From: Candidatus Aminicenantota bacterium
GTDB lineage: Bacteria > Acidobacteriota > Aminicenantia > Aminicenantales > Aminicenantaceae
Assembly (NCBI GenBank): GCA_020344415.1
Contig: CP070825.1
Coordinates: 3,221,388-3,285,387 of the forward strand
DNA: 64,000 bases
Direction of reading: 5' to 3'
Of the stretch, positions 27,843 through 35,936 are shown piece by piece. Below the pieces are notes generated by a model. It was not told the DNA's origin, did no database searches, and saw only the letters and a list, made by a program, of their open reading frames with translations. Each line of letters opens with the position of its first letter. Position 1 is the first letter of the stretch. The translations under genes were made by a program, and so were the position numbers.

Positions 27843-27898
27843 CGGAAATTTTATCCTTGGTCGAGGCGTTTGATTCATCAAATTCATAATACTTTTAA

Positions 27899-27938
27899 TT
27901 GACAAAAAGCGATTAATCGATTAATATACTCTCGGAGG
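27899..27938 (+). promoter_or_regulatory. Promoter, palindromic operator and ribosome site of the RHH/RelE pair
   Basis: TTGACA at 27899-27904 and TAATAT at 27922-27927 (17-bp spacer) form the promoter. The spacer and -10 edge hold the perfect 14-bp palindrome ATTAATCGATTAAT (27912-27925), ideally placed for autorepression by the ribbon-helix-helix antitoxin. GGAGG at 27934-27938 is the ribosome site for the ATG at 27946. Confidence 0.7.
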
Positions 27939-27945
27939 CTGAGAA

Positions 27946-28194
27946 ATGACAACAGCTACGATTCGTATCCCTGAAGATAAAAAGAATATTCTTAAAGCTA
28001 TCTCCAGCTTAGAAAACAGGAAATTAAATGAGGTGATAGTAGAGTTAATAGATGAATACATTGAAAGACACAAAGAAACACATGAACTCCTTTCTATGCC
28101 TGGTTTTTATGAGAAATTAATCCGTTCATCCAAAGAATTTAGAAAAGGCAAGGGAGCAACAATTGAAGAAGCAAGAAAGGAATTGGAGAGTTGA
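27946..28194 (+). CDS. Ribbon-helix-helix antitoxin
   Basis: 82 aa. TTATIRIPEDKKNILKAIS begins with the beta strand that contacts DNA in MetJ/Arc-type proteins, followed by two helices (LNEVIVELIDEYIERHK). The C-terminal ~35 residues would neutralise the toxin. Encoded directly before, and overlapping by 32 bp, a RelE/ParE-type toxin. A palindrome inside its promoter fits autoregulation. Confidence 0.85.
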   Translation: MTTATIRIPEDKKNILKAISSLENRKLNEVIVELIDEYIERHKETHELLSMPGFYEKLIRSSKEFRKGKGATIEEARKELES

Positions 28195-28444
28195 GCTTTC
28201 CAAATATGCTCTGAAATACTTGAAGAGGTTAGAGAAAAAAACATCGCAGAGAATCTTGAACAATCTTGAAGAGCTTGAAAAAGTAGAGAACCCGATACTT
28301 CATAAGAATGTTAGGCCTCTGGCTGGTAAGTTAAGGGGTTTTTATAGGCTGAGGGTGGGAGAGTTCAGGATTATTTTTGAGTTGGATAGAACAAACAAAC
28401 GCATTGGAGTCCACCTCATCGTTACCCATGGCGACGCTTACTAA
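28163..28444 (+). CDS. RelE/ParE-superfamily toxin
   Basis: 93 aa from a TTG at 28163 that lies inside the antitoxin gene; AAGGGAG sits about 6 nt upstream, and no later in-frame start would keep the first strand. WRVELSKYALKYLKRLEKK, NVRPLAGKLRGFYRLRVGEFRIIFEL and IGVHLIVTHGDAY match the RelE fold, including the basic YRLRVGEFRI segment. RelE-type members cut mRNA on the ribosome; ParE-type members poison gyrase. Sequence alone does not separate these, though the overall look is nearer RelE. Confidence 0.85.
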   Translation: MKKQERNWRVELSKYALKYLKRLEKKTSQRILNNLEELEKVENPILHKNVRPLAGKLRGFYRLRVGEFRIIFELDRTNKRIGVHLIVTHGDAY

Positions 28445-29016
28445 TTATTTCTGCTGTTGTTCCCCTTTCCACTCCTCTGGACCAAAGGACTTTCTTTTTT
28501 CCATGAATATTGTTGACAATTGAAGACAAATTTTTACATTCCTTACCCGATCTGAAAAACAAGCGTTAAAATAGACGAAGAAAAATTCATAACCTGGCGA
28601 TACAATAGTCTTTAAGCATAAGTACTTTTAGGACTTTTTGAGTCTTGCCTCGCCCATTTCTAGTATAGCTAATTTTGTACTTATAACCCTGGATTAATAA
28701 GCGCTATTAATCATCGAGTTTCGAACTAAGATTTCTATCATCTAAATGGTAGTAATTATAGTGCTATTGCGATTATTTGACCTCAAATTTTTCCTGTGAT
28801 AAAAATATAAAAGAAAAGAGGAAGAAAAATACTTAGTGGGGAAAAATCATATTTAATTTGCTTCTCATTTCAAATCTGGAGTTACTAAAAACATTTTAAA
28901 ATGCTGAAAACAATTTCAGCGCAAATATTTTCTATCGGCGAGGAAGATTGAGGCTGTTATTTTATATTCAATAAACAAAGAAAGTGATCAAACAATTTTG
29001 GAAGCGGAGGTGAATC
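28445..29016. other. Gene-free AT-rich spacer
   Basis: No gene recognised. GATTAATA (28692-28699) and TATTAATC (28705-28712) form an inverted repeat using the same ATTAAT half-site as the toxin-antitoxin operator 780 bp upstream; this could be chance in AT-rich DNA. A strong ribosome site GGAGG at 29006-29010 belongs to the next gene. Confidence 0.4.
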
Positions 29017-29040
29017 ATAAGCAGATTCTCCAAAAGTTAC

Positions 29041-31950
29041 TTGGGCATTAATGTAGCATCTATTGTGTTTTTGATAGGAGCTTTGCTGCTCATGTTGTCG
29101 TGCGGTCCCCGCACAGAAACTCTTGAATTGGAGTTTCATGAGGGGACAGACATGGAGGCTGTTCCCTCACCTGACGGCAAGCAGATTGCGCTGCAGCTCT
29201 GGCAGCATATCTGGATACTGGATATAGAAAGTGGAGAAGCTCGTCCTCTAACCAATCCCATATCTCCTCCCGATGAACATTGGTTTCCGCGATGGTCACC
29301 AGATGGTGAATTCATTGTATATTGTTCTCTCCGGAAAGATGCAGGACTTTTTGTGGTTCCTGCATCAGGTGGAACTCCACGTCAACTTACTAATGGTGAA
29401 TTCGACTTCTGGCAGAGTTGGTCTCCCGATGGCAAGACAATTGTGTTTGAACGCTTGGGAGGTCTTTATACAGTACAAGCCGAGGGAGGAACTCCAGAAC
29501 GTATAACTCCAGAAAAGAAAATAAGAGCGCAACATCCTGCATGGTCCCCGGATGGAAAATGGATTGTATTAAGTACGAATGGTCGCCTTTCAATAATCTC
29601 GTCGGATGGAGATTCCATCAGACAGATTACAAAAGGCGCAAATGACCACGCTCCTTCATGGTCACCTGATTGCAAGAGTCTGTTTTTTATATCAGATCGG
29701 TCAGATCTACCCCAAATTTTTTCGGTCTCTGTTGAGAGTGGAGAGCCTAAGCAACTTACCGAGGAATCGGACCTTCACACGTATGCTCCGAAGTGGATAC
29801 CGGGACGCAATTTGCTTGTATATACTGCCGGTGGAAAAATCAGAACGATTGATCCAACAAGCGGAGATATGGATACAATCCCATTCAGAGCTTCCCTCAC
29901 CCTGTCTCGTGAATCTTATAAGCGCAGACACACAAAGATTCCTTCGCCAGGTGCACGGCTTCCGGTTAGAGGAATCTATCGTCCCACTCCTTCGCCAGAT
30001 GGAAATCGCATTGCCTTTGCCGCCCTTGGTGATATTTGGATAAGACAAGAAGATGGTCGCTTTGAACAGCTAACCTCTGGACCAGCAGACGATTGTGATC
30101 CAGCATGGTCACCTGATGGAGAGAGGATAGGCTTTGTTTCAAATCGAAACGGAGACTATCAGGTGTATACAGTAAGTGTGAAGGATCATAAGCTAATGCA
30201 GCTAACCGATATATCAGGAGATGTGGAGACACCTCTTTGGTTTCCTTCGGGAGAAAGTATCGTTTTTACACATAGTCCAAGACCTCATCTTAAAACTGTA
30301 TCATCAACTGGAGGTAAAATAGAGCCCTTTATCAAGACTTCAGGCGGTGATCACAGAGCGCTTGGCTGGCTGCCAGATAGTGAGAATCTGGTGTATTCAA
30401 GATTGTACTACGACCAAAAAACATTGGAGACAAAGACGTCGATTCAACGGGCATTAAAGGACGGGACTCCTCAATCATTGGACGCAGATCCTCCTGATCA
30501 GGTTGAGTTTGCCGCCATCTCGCTACAAGGAGATATGCTTGTCTACGTTTCTAATGGCGAAATGTGGATCCGTCCACTCGAGAAAGATACGGCCTGGAGG
30601 CAACTTATTCCAGGCCCTGCATTCTTTCCAGCTTGGTCTCCAAACAAGAAGCTGTTGTTTGTGAATTCAGGAGAATTGATGATCGCCAATGCGGAAAATG
30701 GAGAGCCGCAGCATTTCCCATTAGACTTCTCTTATGAGGTACAGCGCCCGGAAGGATCACTGCTTCTCCGGAGCGCAAGATTGTTGACGCCTGATCCTCT
30801 GGAAGGGCTGCACGATCTTTTTATTGAAAACGGTCGGGTCAAGTCAATCAAGCAAAGCGGCACTCTTGCCATTTCGGCTGATCTCGAGCTTGATTTGGAA
30901 GGGAAGACTGTAATTCCAGGGTTGTTCGATGCACACGCACACATTTTCCGTAGGTTTCCAGCAGAAGGACATCTCTACTGGGGAGTAACATCGGTTGGTG
31001 GAGCGGGAGGAGAAGGTCACTGGATAGTTATGCAGCAGGAAGCAATCAGAAGCGGTCGACGGGCTGGACCGAGAATCTTTCCTGCCTGTGGGTTCGTGGT
31101 GCCGAGTTATATGAATGCATACCCTCAATTCTTGAGAGTAAAGACACAAGACCAACTCGAGAGATACATAGAGCACTTGGCTGGTCTAGGGGCAACTCAG
31201 GTGAAAGCTTTTCTTCGGCGCGAGCCCTGGGTCGAAGCTGCAGCAGTCAGTGCCGCTCATCGCCGTGGCCTGCCTGTTCTGTCGCATTTTATCCGGCCGG
31301 CGAGTGTGGCGGCTGGTCTGGACAGAAAAGAGCATGCCTTTTTCTATTCTTGGGATGGTACCGCTAAGGCAAAGTTTCGACAGGATGTGGTTGAAATACT
31401 ACACAAAGCTAATATGACCTTATCTACAACGATTACATTTCCGTTTGTTGGAACTAAGAAAGGACGTGAGCGCGTATCCAAAGTTCTTTCCTTTCCGGAA
31501 GTTTCAAGCTTTTTACCTCCTGCCCAGATCGAGAGGATGGAAAGGGTGCTAAAAATGAAACTTCCAAGAATCTTCGCTTTAGAATATGACCAAATGTTTG
31601 AAGCGAGCAAAGTGAACGCATTTGCCGCCCATAATGCACGTATAAAGTTGGTAGCAGGGACTGATTATACGATTTTCATAGGCTTTTTAGGCGTACATTG
31701 GGAGTTGGAATTTCTGGTGGATGCTGGGCTTTCGCCACTCGAAGCACTTAACGCTGCAACAAAGGATGCTGCAGTTGCTCTTGGCCTAGAAGGGCAGCTA
31801 GGTATTATCGCTACCGGAGCAATAGCAGACCTTGTGGTATTGGAAGCCGACCCATTAGAGGACATTAGAAATACGAAAAGAATTCATACTGTAATCAAAG
31901 GCGGCAACATAATCAACCGTGAAGAGCTTCTTAAGCAGATGCAAAAATGA
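29041..31950 (+). CDS. Secreted TolB-like beta-propeller fused to an amidohydrolase
   Basis: 969 aa. The N-terminal hydrophobic segment ends MLSCGP, a likely lipoprotein site. Residues ~40-580 are WD40-like/TolB propeller repeats (WSPDGKTIVFERLGG, WSPDGKWIVLSTNGR, WSPDGERIGFVSNRNG). The C-terminal ~370 residues are an amidohydrolase with PGLFDAHAHIF (metal His-x-His near 630), LSHF (His), VAGTDYT (Asp) and the closing GAIADLVVLEADPL. Imidazolonepropionase- or prolidase-like hydrolysis of a cyclic amide or dipeptide is plausible. The listed start is TTG; a better-placed ATA at 29017, 6 nt after GGAGG, would add ISRFSKSY and give the signal peptide its positive charge. Confidence 0.88.
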   Translation: MGINVASIVFLIGALLLMLSCGPRTETLELEFHEGTDMEAVPSPDGKQIALQLWQHIWILDIESGEARPLTNPISPPDEHWFPRWSPDGEFIVYCSLRKDAGLFVVPASGGTPRQLTNGEFDFWQSWSPDGKTIVFERLGGLYTVQAEGGTPERITPEKKIRAQHPAWSPDGKWIVLSTNGRLSIISSDGDSIRQITKGANDHAPSWSPDCKSLFFISDRSDLPQIFSVSVESGEPKQLTEESDLHTYAPKWIPGRNLLVYTAGGKIRTIDPTSGDMDTIPFRASLTLSRESYKRRHTKIPSPGARLPVRGIYRPTPSPDGNRIAFAALGDIWIRQEDGRFEQLTSGPADDCDPAWSPDGERIGFVSNRNGDYQVYTVSVKDHKLMQLTDISGDVETPLWFPSGESIVFTHSPRPHLKTVSSTGGKIEPFIKTSGGDHRALGWLPDSENLVYSRLYYDQKTLETKTSIQRALKDGTPQSLDADPPDQVEFAAISLQGDMLVYVSNGEMWIRPLEKDTAWRQLIPGPAFFPAWSPNKKLLFVNSGELMIANAENGEPQHFPLDFSYEVQRPEGSLLLRSARLLTPDPLEGLHDLFIENGRVKSIKQSGTLAISADLELDLEGKTVIPGLFDAHAHIFRRFPAEGHLYWGVTSVGGAGGEGHWIVMQQEAIRSGRRAGPRIFPACGFVVPSYMNAYPQFLRVKTQDQLERYIEHLAGLGATQVKAFLRREPWVEAAAVSAAHRRGLPVLSHFIRPASVAAGLDRKEHAFFYSWDGTAKAKFRQDVVEILHKANMTLSTTITFPFVGTKKGRERVSKVLSFPEVSSFLPPAQIERMERVLKMKLPRIFALEYDQMFEASKVNAFAAHNARIKLVAGTDYTIFIGFLGVHWELEFLVDAGLSPLEALNAATKDAAVALGLEGQLGIIATGAIADLVVLEADPLEDIRNTKRIHTVIKGGNIINREELLKQMQK

Positions 31951-32351
31951 GAACATCTCAAGAAATTTGGGTGATGGAGAACTTTCTTCCGGAGATTAAA
32001 GATAAGCAATAAGAGAAGAGAAATTGTTAATAAGGATTCATTTTTAGCTAATCCTATGGATGGTTTTCTTTTTTATATGAGTGCGACGATCAAATACTAC
32101 AATTTCAATTGATTTTGATTCAGGGAAAGTTCTGAAATAAAATCTATAATCTCCTATTCTCGCTCTGTAAATATTTTTCTTTCCATGAGCCTTTTTAATA
32201 TCCCCCTTAAATGGATTATCTTGAAGTGATTCAAATCTTTTAATTACCTCTCTTTTTCATAATCTTTACAAAATAATGAGATTGGTTTAAAAGAGGATGA
32301 ATGCGTATTGATCAAAGTAGTGTAGGAGATGTGAGGTAACCGGCATAAAAA
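31951..32351. other. Spacer holding a broken RelE-type toxin gene
   Basis: Between the amidohydrolase and the SSS symporter. The only recognisable content is the minus-strand toxin remnant at 32044-32315. The symporter ATG (32352) has GAGG only about 15 nt upstream, so its ribosome site is weak. Confidence 0.5.
32044..32315 (-). pseudogene. Frameshifted RelE/ParE-type toxin remnant
   Basis: On the minus strand, from the stop at 32044-32046, an open frame encodes NPFKGDIKKAHGKKNIYRAR, IGDYRFYFRTF and IEIVVFDRRTHIKKK, the C-terminal two thirds of a RelE-fold toxin. That frame meets a TGA at 32257-32259. The N-terminal part (SSSFKPISLFCKDYEKE) continues in a neighbouring frame from a TTG at 32315-32313, joined by a shift near 32245-32256. 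No antitoxin gene is seen. It is either a decayed toxin or a sequencing indel. Confidence 0.65.
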
Positions 32352-33998
32352 ATGGCGTTAATTGACTGTCTCATCGTTGGCGTTTTCTTAATCATGATTT
32401 TTTGGGCCGGCTCTTATTTTTACAAATGGATCAAACGTCCCGATGATTTTTTTGTGAGCGGCAGGGAACTCACGCCTTTTATCCTCGCTGCGACTATCAC
32501 TGCCACTAACGTCAACTTATACAGTTTTGTCGGGCAGGCGGGAGTAGCTTACAGCCATGGCATCTCCATTGTCTGGCATACATGGACAGGCAATATGGCA
32601 TTGGTTCTATCCGGTTTATTCATTGTACCGATTTTCAGGTCTCTTAAAATCAGAACTGTTCCCGAATTCTTGGAGATGAGATTCAATCCAGGAGCCAGGG
32701 TCCTAATCGGAATACTCTGGATCTTCCGGTTAGTATTCTGGCTGGGGATTGTCCTCTATACAGCCGCAGTGGCTGCTCAAACAATCACGGGAGTAAAATC
32801 CTTTACGCTTTGGGTAGCAATTTTCGCGGTGGTTGCCATCATTTACACGATGATGGGTGGAATGTGGGCCGTTGCTTTGACTGATACCGTTCAATTTATC
32901 TTGATGCTGCTCGGAGCGCTTCTCATTCTGCCCATCGCAATGAGCGCTGTCGGCTGGTGGCCTGGATTGGTCGATAAATTACCTGCTGAGAATTTACAAT
33001 TGGTCACCCACACCGGACTTTATGACTGGAAATTCATCTTGGCCATACTGGTCTTGGGGTTCCAATGGGCAAGCCTTGATCAGGGGTTGTTACAGAGAGC
33101 ATTCAGCGCCAAGGATACAAAGACGGTTACTAGGGGAATGGTCCTGGCCGGAATCGTTACCACTCCATTTGCCCTTCTGTGGATTTTCCCTGGAGTGGCT
33201 GCTTCTGTGCTTCATCCAGGATTGAACAATCCTGATTCTGCGATTCCTTATCTAATCGCCAATCATCTGCCTCCCTTTCTTCTGGGCTTGGTTGTCTGTG
33301 GATTTTTGGCTTCTCAGTTGTCCACTATTGATTCCAATTTGAATGCAACGGCTACTCTTTATGTAAACGACATCTATACAAGAATAATAAAAAAGAAAGC
33401 CAGCCCTCAGCAGATTCTGAAAGTGGTCCGGATAGCCACCGTTATTTTCGGCTTGTTGATTATCCTATTTTCCTACGTGGTTCCTAAATTAGGAGGTGCC
33501 GTCCAGGCCTATTTAACCGTAATTGGCATCATGGATATGCCTTTGTTTGTGGTGGCTGTAGTCTATGGCCTGTTCTGGAAAAGAGTAAACTGGCAGGGAG
33601 CAGTAGGAGGTTACCTGGCCGGTGCTTTGTGCGGGACAGTGGCGAGATTTTTGTTTCATTATGATTTCACTGTTTCAACTCTGGTAAGCGCTGCTGCGGC
33701 TTTAATGCTCTGTCCCTTGATTAGTTTGTTTTTCCCAAAAACTTCGCCAAAAAAGATTCGGTTTATTTGGCAGAGAAAGAAAGAGTTTGCTCGCAAGAAC
33801 AAAGAATCTGACCATTATAAAACTATACCGGAATCCTTGGGAGGAAAGATAAGTTTAGCAATCTTAAGTTTGGGCCTGTTGCTGTTTTTAGCAGGAGTTA
33901 TTTTAGGGAGTATCCCCTATGCCCAAGCCTCAATAATAGCTTTAGTGGGAATGATAATATTTTTTCTGGGAGGATTAATTAGGCTGAAATTTAATTAA
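32352..33998 (+). CDS. Sodium:solute symporter (SSS family)
   Basis: 548 aa, about 13 membrane helices. DDFFVSGRELTPFILAATITAT is the characteristic first loop and helix of SSS transporters, and GGMWAVALTDTVQFILML is the conserved helix-5/6 region. The substrate (sugar, amino acid, carboxylate) cannot be read from sequence; amino acid or carboxylate is in keeping with its neighbours. The stop codon lies in the TTAA end of a MITE-like element. A small membrane protein gene follows (34325), as is common for SSS members. Confidence 0.9.
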   Translation: MALIDCLIVGVFLIMIFWAGSYFYKWIKRPDDFFVSGRELTPFILAATITATNVNLYSFVGQAGVAYSHGISIVWHTWTGNMALVLSGLFIVPIFRSLKIRTVPEFLEMRFNPGARVLIGILWIFRLVFWLGIVLYTAAVAAQTITGVKSFTLWVAIFAVVAIIYTMMGGMWAVALTDTVQFILMLLGALLILPIAMSAVGWWPGLVDKLPAENLQLVTHTGLYDWKFILAILVLGFQWASLDQGLLQRAFSAKDTKTVTRGMVLAGIVTTPFALLWIFPGVAASVLHPGLNNPDSAIPYLIANHLPPFLLGLVVCGFLASQLSTIDSNLNATATLYVNDIYTRIIKKKASPQQILKVVRIATVIFGLLIILFSYVVPKLGGAVQAYLTVIGIMDMPLFVVAVVYGLFWKRVNWQGAVGGYLAGALCGTVARFLFHYDFTVSTLVSAAAALMLCPLISLFFPKTSPKKIRFIWQRKKEFARKNKESDHYKTIPESLGGKISLAILSLGLLLFLAGVILGSIPYAQASIIALVGMIIFFLGGLIRLKFN

Positions 33999-34249
33999 CT
34001 TGGGTTATTCACAAATCGAGCTTGCCGCAGATGCAAGGCGTCGGCCCATGAAGCTGTGGTCATCCACCGCGAATGGGCTGCAACGAAGCAGATACGGTGA
34101 GATCGGTTTGCCGCAAGGGAAAAAATGCCGATTAATATGAATGACTTTTTTTAAGTTTTTAGCAGGATTCACAGCAATATCAGAGGGACTTCCTGATATT
34201 GCTGTGATTGCAGAAGGTGTCGGCATTTTTTATGAATAATTCAGGTTAA
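33995..34249 (+). mobile_element. MITE-like element with terminal inverted repeats and TTAA ends
   Basis: The left end TTAACTTGGGTTATTCA (33995-34011) and right end TGAATAATTCAGGTTAA (34233-34249) are inverted repeats with a few mismatches. Internal stems CAGCAATATCAG/CTGATATTGCTG (about 34172-34204) and AAAAAATGCCGA/TCGGCATTTTTT (about 34122-34231) are also present. There is no open frame, so it must be moved in trans if mobile. The TTAA at both ends may be the target duplication. Its left TTAA overlaps the SSS stop codon. Confidence 0.7.
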
Positions 34250-34324
34250 TAGGCTTTGTACCGATGGTGAATGATATTATGTCTCTGCAATGAGCGAGAG
34301 GCATGTGTCACTGCGAGGAATGAA

Positions 34325-34453
34325 ATGTATATAGATTGGGTCACCTGGAGTGTTTGGCTCATTGGCTTTGCTATTTTAGTTATCTGGATTTATTTTCCTA
34401 TTCGCGAGTTTAAGAATTTATACAAGAAAAAAAAGGAGCAGAAAGAGAAGTAA
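34325..34453 (+). CDS. Small single-pass membrane protein next to the SSS symporter
   Basis: 42 aa from the ATG at 34325 with GAGGAA just upstream. It has one hydrophobic helix (about residues 8-26, WSVWLIGFAILVIWIYF) and a strongly basic tail ending KKKKEQKEK. Short proteins of this kind are annotated as accessory subunits next to many SSS symporters. A MITE-like element separates it from the symporter, which may have been inserted later. A longer frame from 34271 lacks a ribosome site. Confidence 0.6.
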   Translation: MYIDWVTWSVWLIGFAILVIWIYFPIREFKNLYKKKKEQKEK

Positions 34454-34454
34454 T

Positions 34455-34567
34455 GTGTGGTTAAACAGAAAGCCGGCTGTGACAGCAAAAGGGAGTTATG
34501 GTGGATAACCACAACGGTAGGAGTTCTCCCCAGCCGGCCAAAGAGAACTACAAGTATTATACCACAC
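34455..34567. ncRNA. Candidate structured RNA, class unknown
   Basis: Nested complementary segments: GTGTGGT (34455-34461) with ACCACAC (34561-34567); GCCGGCTG (34472-34479) with CAGCCGGC (34531-34538); GGGAG (34491-34495) with CTCCC (34526-34530); GTGG (34501-34504) with CCAC (34509-34512) across an ATAA loop. Four co-linear stems in 113 nt, within otherwise AT-rich DNA, suggest an RNA structure on either strand. It matches no riboswitch, ribozyme, SRP or 6S consensus that I know. A palindromic mobile repeat is the alternative. The spacer from 34568 to 34738 shows nothing else. Confidence 0.45.
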
Positions 34568-34738
34568 CATGCAAGTCTTCCCATCGAAAAACTAGGAATA
34601 TTTCTTCAGTTGCCCTCCGTTTGACATGAAAATTTTGCTGTGTTATAGGAAGTTTAAGGTGAATTCCGTAAATCCCCTTGATATTTATATATTTTCAATA
34701 ACCGTCAGTGTTCCTCCCAAAAGTATTTAGCAAAAGAA

Positions 34739-35734
34739 ATGAAAAAAAAGTGGATTGGGCTATTCGTCAGAATTGTCATAAGCGCTGGCTTGATCATCTA
34801 CTTCCTGAATGCACTTGCGAGAGACGAAGGCGGACTAACTGCAGCCTTAGAGCGCTTTGCCTGGGCATTCAGATCTACTTCATGGCAGTGGTTAATTCCG
34901 GCGATTATGCTTCATCTGGTCGGATTCAGCCTAACGAGTCTCAGGTGGAAGATTCTTCTTGCTGCACAGGGAGCGCAGGTTCCTTTCCCCCGGCTTTTCC
35001 TTTCGTATTTCATGGCATCCTTTTTTAATACATTTCTCCCTTCTACGATAGGAGGAGATGTCGTCAGGGCTTATGACAGTACGAGGATCACGGGAAAGGG
35101 TCCCCAGTCAGTCATGGTGGTGATCATAGAACGTTTGACAGGCTTTGTGGCTCTTGTCCTCATAGCCGGCGTTGCCTTCTTGACATACCTGTCCATCGAG
35201 GCTGAACAGAAAAGCTCCATGTGGCTGTTCCTTAGTCTTGCTCTAGTGGGAATCTTTGGCTTGATTGTGGCTGCTCACCCGAGAATTGCCCGTCCAATCC
35301 TTAGGTTGCTCGACAAGTTACTTCCTGAGAAGATAATGGGAGTTGTGGAGAAATCTTATGCTGCAGTAGAAACGTACTACAAGCATCCGTTTTTCCTTGC
35401 AGCAGCACAATGCGTGAGCATTGTCTTTCAGATGAATATGATCCTGTATTACTTCCTCATTGCAAAAGCACTGAATCAGAATCCGTCATTCATTGATTTT
35501 GCGATGAAGATACCTATAATGATTTTTCTTCTTATGACGGTTCCTGCCATTAACGGGCTTGGTGTTCGAACTGCTAGCTTCAGGGAATTGATGAAGTTCC
35601 CTAAGGAATTCGCCTTAGCTGGCGAGTTTGTAGACCTGGGAATGAGGATTGGATGGGGTTTATTCGGAGGGCTTGTCTTTTTGTTTCACCGCCATGCAAA
35701 GCCAAAACCAGACGTTGGGGTAAGGCTTGAATAA
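34739..35734 (+). CDS. Lysylphosphatidylglycerol synthase transmembrane-region / flippase-like protein
   Basis: 331 aa, about 8-9 membrane helices. RWKILLAAQGAQVPFPRLFLSYFMASFFNTFLPSTIGGDVVRAY is split across the segments typical of the LPG_synthase_TM (UPF0104) family, with PSTIGGDVVRAY as its best-conserved part. The MprF C-terminal catalytic domain is absent, so the likely role is lipid or polyprenyl-linked substrate flipping. The last residues and stop (GVRLE, TAA) are encoded by the end of a dispersed repeat (35717-35827). Confidence 0.85.
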   Translation: MKKKWIGLFVRIVISAGLIIYFLNALARDEGGLTAALERFAWAFRSTSWQWLIPAIMLHLVGFSLTSLRWKILLAAQGAQVPFPRLFLSYFMASFFNTFLPSTIGGDVVRAYDSTRITGKGPQSVMVVIIERLTGFVALVLIAGVAFLTYLSIEAEQKSSMWLFLSLALVGIFGLIVAAHPRIARPILRLLDKLLPEKIMGVVEKSYAAVETYYKHPFFLAAAQCVSIVFQMNMILYYFLIAKALNQNPSFIDFAMKIPIMIFLLMTVPAINGLGVRTASFRELMKFPKEFALAGEFVDLGMRIGWGLFGGLVFLFHRHAKPKPDVGVRLE

Positions 35735-35827
35735 CTTGAATAATTTGTATTTTTATCTCAATCCTGCTTAAAGACCCAAATTTTTATTTGGATACTCAAA
35801 AATAGCAAGTTATGCTAGCCTGACCTC
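35717..35827. repeat. Dispersed GGGGTCAGGCTTG-type palindromic element (family D)
   Basis: The left arm GGGGTAAGGCTTGAATAACT (from 35717) matches 40394 onward with one difference over these 20 bases. The right arm CAAGTTATGCTAGCCTGACC (35806-35825) is its inverse. It overlaps the 3' end of the flippase-like gene. Confidence 0.65.
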
Positions 35828-35840
35828 ACACTTTTTTATC

Positions 35841-35869
35841 TTGGTGTATTCATATATTTGTAGTATAAA
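35841..35869 (+). promoter_or_regulatory. Sigma-70-type promoter before the esterase-like gene
   Basis: TTGGTG (35841-35846), a 17-bp spacer and TATAAA (35864-35869). The predicted transcription start falls at the first bases of the hairpin repeat at 35871. Confidence 0.5.
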
Positions 35870-35870
35870 G

Positions 35871-35908
35871 TTAACCGAGATTATTCACGAGTTTTATGAA
35901 TAATTCAG
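35871..35908 (+). repeat. Short hairpin form of the TTAAC..TGAATTATTCA repeat family
   Basis: It begins TTAACCGAGATTATTCACGA and ends TGAATAATTCAG; ATTATTCA pairs with TGAATAAT. Its position puts it in the 5' leader of the esterase-like gene, as with the copy at 56757-56800. Confidence 0.65.
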
Positions 35909-35936
35909 TTTTATTAACTTAGGGAAGGAGGAAGAT

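Noticed and set aside
28692..28712. Second operator for the antitoxin (GATTAATA/TATTAATC)
   Set aside because: Different spacing from the 27912-27925 palindrome, no promoter or gene nearby, and easily expected by chance in AT-rich DNA.
32245..32260. Programmed frameshift in the RelE-like remnant
   Set aside because: No classical slippery heptamer and no downstream stem or internal ribosome site; simple decay or sequencing error is likelier.
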